Origin: an uncultured Clostridia bacterium
Lineage (GTDB): Bacteria; Bacillota; Clostridia; Christensenellales; Aristaeellaceae
Direction: 5' to 3'
NCBI GenBank assembly: GCA_947596085.1
Contig: CANQEW010000001.1
Span: forward strand, 94,009-158,008
DNA: 64,000 bases
In this document: piece by piece, positions 61,409 to 64,000 of the stretch
Layout: each line of letters starts with the position of its first letter
Numbering within the stretch: the stretch's first letter is position 1
Notes under the pieces: generated by a model
Seen by the model: only the letters and a program-made list of their open reading frames with translations
The model's database searches: none
What the model was told of the DNA's origin: nothing
Made by a program: the position numbers and the translations under genes

Positions 61409-62561
61409 AATCCTCACGCTGTTCCCGGAGATGCTGGAAGGGCCGCTGCACGCGAGCATCCTCGGCCGCGCGATCGACGCGGGGTTGATCGACGTGGAGC
61501 TCGTCAACATCCGCGACTACGCGAAGAACAAGCACAACAACGCCGACGACTATCCCTTCGGCGGCGGCGCGGGCATGGTGATGCTGCCCCAGCCGGTCGT
61601 GGACGCGGTCGAGGCCAACGCCCTGCCCGGGATGCGCAGAATCTACATGTCCCCCCGGGGCCGGACGCTGAACCAGAAGATCGTCGAGGAGTACGCGCAG
61701 TGCGAATCCCTGCTGCTGCTCTGCGGCCACTACGAGGGCGTGGATCAGCGGGCGCTGGATCTGTGCATCGACGAGGAGCTGTCCATCGGCGATTACGTGC
61801 TCACGGGCGGCGAGCTGGCGGCGCTGATCGTAGTGGACGCGGTGTCCCGCCTGATCCCCGGCGTGCTGGGCAGCGACGAATCGAGCGCCGACGAGAGCTT
61901 CTCCACGGGCCTGCTGGAGTATCCCCAGTACACCCGCCCGGCGGAATTCCGTGGCATGAAGGTGCCCGACGTGCTGCTGGGCGGCAACCATGCGGACATC
62001 GCGGCCTGGCGGCGGCGGGAATCGCTGAAGCTGACCCGGGAGCGCAGGCCAGAGCTGCTGAACAGCGCGCCGCTCACCGAGGCTGACCGGGAGGAACTGC
62101 GCCGGATGGAGCGCGCGGACGAAATTCTGCGCGCGCTCTCGAGCGACGGCGTGCGCGCCGAGCGGCTGGACATGTTCGCCGAGACCGCCTACGCGAAGGC
62201 GTGGTTCTCCCGCATCGTGCCCGAGGAGCGGCGCCGCGCCGCCAGGAAGCAGTGCTTCTCCGGGCGGCGGCACGTGGGCTGGCTGTACCAGGCGTTCGAG
62301 ATGGGCTATGCGCCCAGCGTCCGCGGCGAGGAAGCCGAGGCGAAGTTTGCGGCCAAGCCGGAAGATGCCGCGCTCGGCGGCGGGGCGGTGCTCTACCTGA
62401 ATCGGGAGAACCTGGCCTTCCGCTTGGAGAATCCCGAGGCCCTCTCCCACCTTCCCCGGCTTGCGCTGCTGACCGCGCCGGACTTCTCCTGGAGTTTCGC
62501 CCGCTCAAGCAGGGGCGAGCTGTATTCCTATACCAAAGCAACCGAGGCGAATATCCCTTGA
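61398..62561 (+). CDS. trmD: tRNA (guanine-37-N1)-methyltransferase with C-terminal extension
   Basis: The 387-residue protein has a full TrmD domain in residues 1-240: MKIKILTLFPEMLEGPL, GGGAGMVMLPQPVV, the knotted S-adenosylmethionine site CGHYEGVDQRAL and SIGDYVLTGGELAALIVVDAVSRLIPGVLG, and the C-terminal helix region PELLNSAPLTEADREEL. TrmD normally ends near 245. Here about 130 residues follow without a break, with RHVGWLYQAFEMG, VRGEEAEAKFAAK, LYLNRENLAFRLENPEAL and APDFSWSFARSS. That pattern recalls DUF4275, a domain of unknown function. The codon style matches the rest. The stop overlaps the TTG start of the MATE gene by four bases. Confidence 0.93.
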   Translation: MKIKILTLFPEMLEGPLHASILGRAIDAGLIDVELVNIRDYAKNKHNNADDYPFGGGAGMVMLPQPVVDAVEANALPGMRRIYMSPRGRTLNQKIVEEYAQCESLLLLCGHYEGVDQRALDLCIDEELSIGDYVLTGGELAALIVVDAVSRLIPGVLGSDESSADESFSTGLLEYPQYTRPAEFRGMKVPDVLLGGNHADIAAWRRRESLKLTRERRPELLNSAPLTEADREELRRMERADEILRALSSDGVRAERLDMFAETAYAKAWFSRIVPEERRRAARKQCFSGRRHVGWLYQAFEMGYAPSVRGEEAEAKFAAKPEDAALGGGAVLYLNRENLAFRLENPEALSHLPRLALLTAPDFSWSFARSSRGELYSYTKATEANIP

Positions 62562-63928
62562 ACACCGACAACACCGAGCTCTTCACCCGCACGCCCGTAC
62601 CCCGGGCGGTGCTTTCGCTGGTGATTCCCACCGTCATCAGCCAGCTCATCACCGTGGTCTACAACATGGCCGACACCTTTTTCATCGGCCAGCTCCGCGA
62701 TCCCAACCAGGTGGCGGCGGCCTCGCTGTCGCTGCCGCTGTTTTTGCTGACCACGGGCATGGCGAACCTGTTCGGCATCGGCGGCGCGAGCCTGATCTCC
62801 CGCAGCCTGGGCGTGAACGATGCGCAGCGCGCCCGGAGCGCGGCGGCGTTCAGCCTGTGGTCGGCGGCAGGCATGGCGCTCTGCTATGGCTTCATCATCG
62901 CTCTGTTCCGCGCGCAGATTTTGCCCATCGCGGGCGCGAACGCGGGCACCTACGACTTCTGCTACCGCTACCTGTTCTGGACGGTGACCGTCGGCGCGGT
63001 GCCGACGGTGGCAAACGCGACGCTCGCCCACCTGGTGCGCGCGGAGGGCTACTCGGCCCAGGCGAGCTTCGGCGTGGCGCTGGGCGGTGTGCTGAACATC
63101 ATTCTCGACCCCATCTTCATCTTCCCACTGGGCTTGCAGATCGAGGGCGCGGCCATCGCCACGATGCTCTCGAACCTGATCGCCACGCTGTACTTCGTGG
63201 TGCTGATTCAGCGCGGGAACTTCAACCTCTCGCTGAACCCCCGGCACTATACCCTGCGCGACGGCATCCCAAAGGAGGTGCTGCTGGTGGGGCTGCCGAG
63301 CTGCGCCATGAACCTGATGGCGGTGTTCTCCAACGTGATGATGAACCGCCTGATGGTCTCCTACAGCAACGCGGCGGTGGCGGGTATCGGCATCGCGAAG
63401 AAGATCGACATGCTCGCCTTCGCCATCGCCAACGGCTTGTCCCAGGGCGTGATCCCGCTGATCGGCTTCAATTACTCCGCGAAGAACTTCGCCCGCATGC
63501 GTGCCGCCATTCGAATGACGCTCCTGTTGAGCCTGGTGGTCACGACCCTCGGCGCGGTGCTGCTGTTCACCTGCGCGGGACCCATCGTGCGCGCCTTCAT
63601 CGACGATCCGGAGACCGTGCGCCTGGGCGGCATGTTCCAGCGCATCATCTGCCTCACCGGCCCGTTCACCGCCGTCACGATGGTCATCATCACCATCTTC
63701 CAATCCGTGGGCCGCAAGGTTCAGCCGCTTCTGCTGTCGATGCTGCGCAAGGGCGGGCTGGACGTGCCGTTCATGTTTCTGATGAACGCCGTCGCCGGCG
63801 TGAACGGCATCGCCTGGGCCACCCCCATGGCCGACACCTGCGCGATGATCACGGGATTGATTTTGTTCGTGCCGTTCTGGCGGCGGCTGGGCCGGGAGAA
63901 CCGCGCGATTCTTAACACAAACTTGTAG
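62558..63928 (+). CDS. MATE family efflux transporter
   Basis: The 456-residue protein has twelve membrane helices and the MATE hallmarks near the start: PVPRAVLSLVIPTVISQLITVVYNMADTFFIGQLRDPNQVAAASLSLPLF. The second half has PSCAMNLMAVFSNVMMNRL and IANGLSQGVIPLIGFNYSAKNF. It is of the MepA/DinF-like class found in many Clostridia. I start at TTG 62558, overlapping the trmD stop (CTTGA), because no ATG lies near the family start and GAGG is upstream. The frame remains open far upstream inside trmD, but that is not coding. Its stop codon lies inside repeat D. Confidence 0.9.
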   Translation: MNTDNTELFTRTPVPRAVLSLVIPTVISQLITVVYNMADTFFIGQLRDPNQVAAASLSLPLFLLTTGMANLFGIGGASLISRSLGVNDAQRARSAAAFSLWSAAGMALCYGFIIALFRAQILPIAGANAGTYDFCYRYLFWTVTVGAVPTVANATLAHLVRAEGYSAQASFGVALGGVLNIILDPIFIFPLGLQIEGAAIATMLSNLIATLYFVVLIQRGNFNLSLNPRHYTLRDGIPKEVLLVGLPSCAMNLMAVFSNVMMNRLMVSYSNAAVAGIGIAKKIDMLAFAIANGLSQGVIPLIGFNYSAKNFARMRAAIRMTLLLSLVVTTLGAVLLFTCAGPIVRAFIDDPETVRLGGMFQRIICLTGPFTAVTMVIITIFQSVGRKVQPLLLSMLRKGGLDVPFMFLMNAVAGVNGIAWATPMADTCAMITGLILFVPFWRRLGRENRAILNTNL

Positions 63929-63965
63929 GTTTGTCAAACATCTTGGAGAAGAAAGGCAAGTAAAG
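63923..63965. repeat. 43-nt dispersed repeat D, copy 2
   Basis: The segment matches 13949-13991 with about four mismatches. It begins in the last codon of the MATE gene, so its TAG provides the stop. Sequence beyond the repeat (63966-64000) no longer matches and holds no recognisable feature. Confidence 0.75.
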
Positions 63966-64000
63966 ATTCCTGCGGGGAGAGCCAATTGAGTGGACGCATC

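Noticed and set aside
1..64000. CRISPR array, prophage, rRNA operon or toxin-antitoxin module
   Set aside because: No regularly spaced repeats, phage structural genes, rRNA or recognisable toxin-antitoxin pair were seen. The XRE gene at 46967 faces a secreted protein, not a toxin.

Overview
The window is GC-rich (coding third positions are mostly G or C) and dense with genes on both strands. It looks like the chromosome of an anaerobic, high-GC member of the Clostridia (Bacillota). The evidence is a T-box leader, the pta-ackA-yceD-rpmF block, rubrerythrin beside a stand-alone ferredoxin-thioredoxin-reductase-like protein, a corrinoid-protein activator with its DUF3786 partner, an Ami-type oligopeptide transporter, Rqc2, MurF/Ddl, and strong TTGACA/TATAAT promoters. 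Exported proteins carry type I signal peptides ending in Ala-Xaa-Ala, even the oligopeptide-binding protein, which is typical of some gut Christensenellales-like lineages. That placement is inference from gene content, not a search result.

Layout. 0-7.3 kb: MATE pump, CAP-domain secreted protein, TlyA rRNA methylase, a decayed IS256-family transposase, a T-box-controlled glycine/alanine symporter, a YfcE-type phosphoesterase and tRNA-Arg(ACG). 7.4-11.5 kb: a small redox cluster around a LysR regulator (exported aldo-keto reductase, hexapeptide acetyltransferase, Fe-S aldo-keto reductase). 11.6-16.5 kb: small Cys-rich protein, YitT protein, signal peptidase I, an AT-rich GIY-YIG protein and a membrane-anchored, possibly ApbE-like protein. 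16.5-25.6 kb: one complete oligopeptide ABC transporter (SBP, two permeases, two ATPases) with unusual insertions, followed by a LysR gene. 25.7-30 kb: DUF3786 protein and corrinoid activator, then glucose-6-phosphate isomerase. 30-34.2 kb: DUF3810-like protein, pseudouridine synthase, Sfp-type transferase, and a PadR regulator with a frameshifted FtsW/RodA-like gene. 34.6-40.2 kb: murF-ddl, a GNAT-like protein and rqc2. 40.2-46.8 kb: a hybrid histidine kinase coupled to a degenerate HD-GYP-like protein, CBS-pyrophosphatase, a FucU-type mutarotase and a secreted protein divergent from an XRE regulator. 47-52 kb: tRNA-dihydrouridine synthase, amidohydrolase, rubrerythrin, FTR-like protein, ketopantoate reductase, GNAT. 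52-64 kb: ftsH, ECF S-component, a secreted protein with two CCHC knuckles, pta-ackA, yceD-rpmF, DUF1858, the PFL/ACT pair, rimM-trmD and a second MATE pump.

The most unusual signals are four. (1) A 195-nt intergenic element occurs twice at exactly the same length (1471-1665 and 51889-52083). Its predicted stems are kept by compensatory changes, and a partial inverted third copy lies at 3191-3240. (2) A kinase-coupled protein has HD-GYP-like features but has lost the HD dyad. (3) A small secreted protein ends in two perfect C-X2-C-X4-H-X4-C knuckles. (4) The oligopeptide transporter has an ATPase with a coiled-coil insertion of about 240 residues. A TrmD with a C-terminal extension and several well-formed operator/promoter arrangements (PadR, XRE, LysR, CAP gene) are also notable. 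I saw no CRISPR array, prophage, rRNA or complete mobile element.
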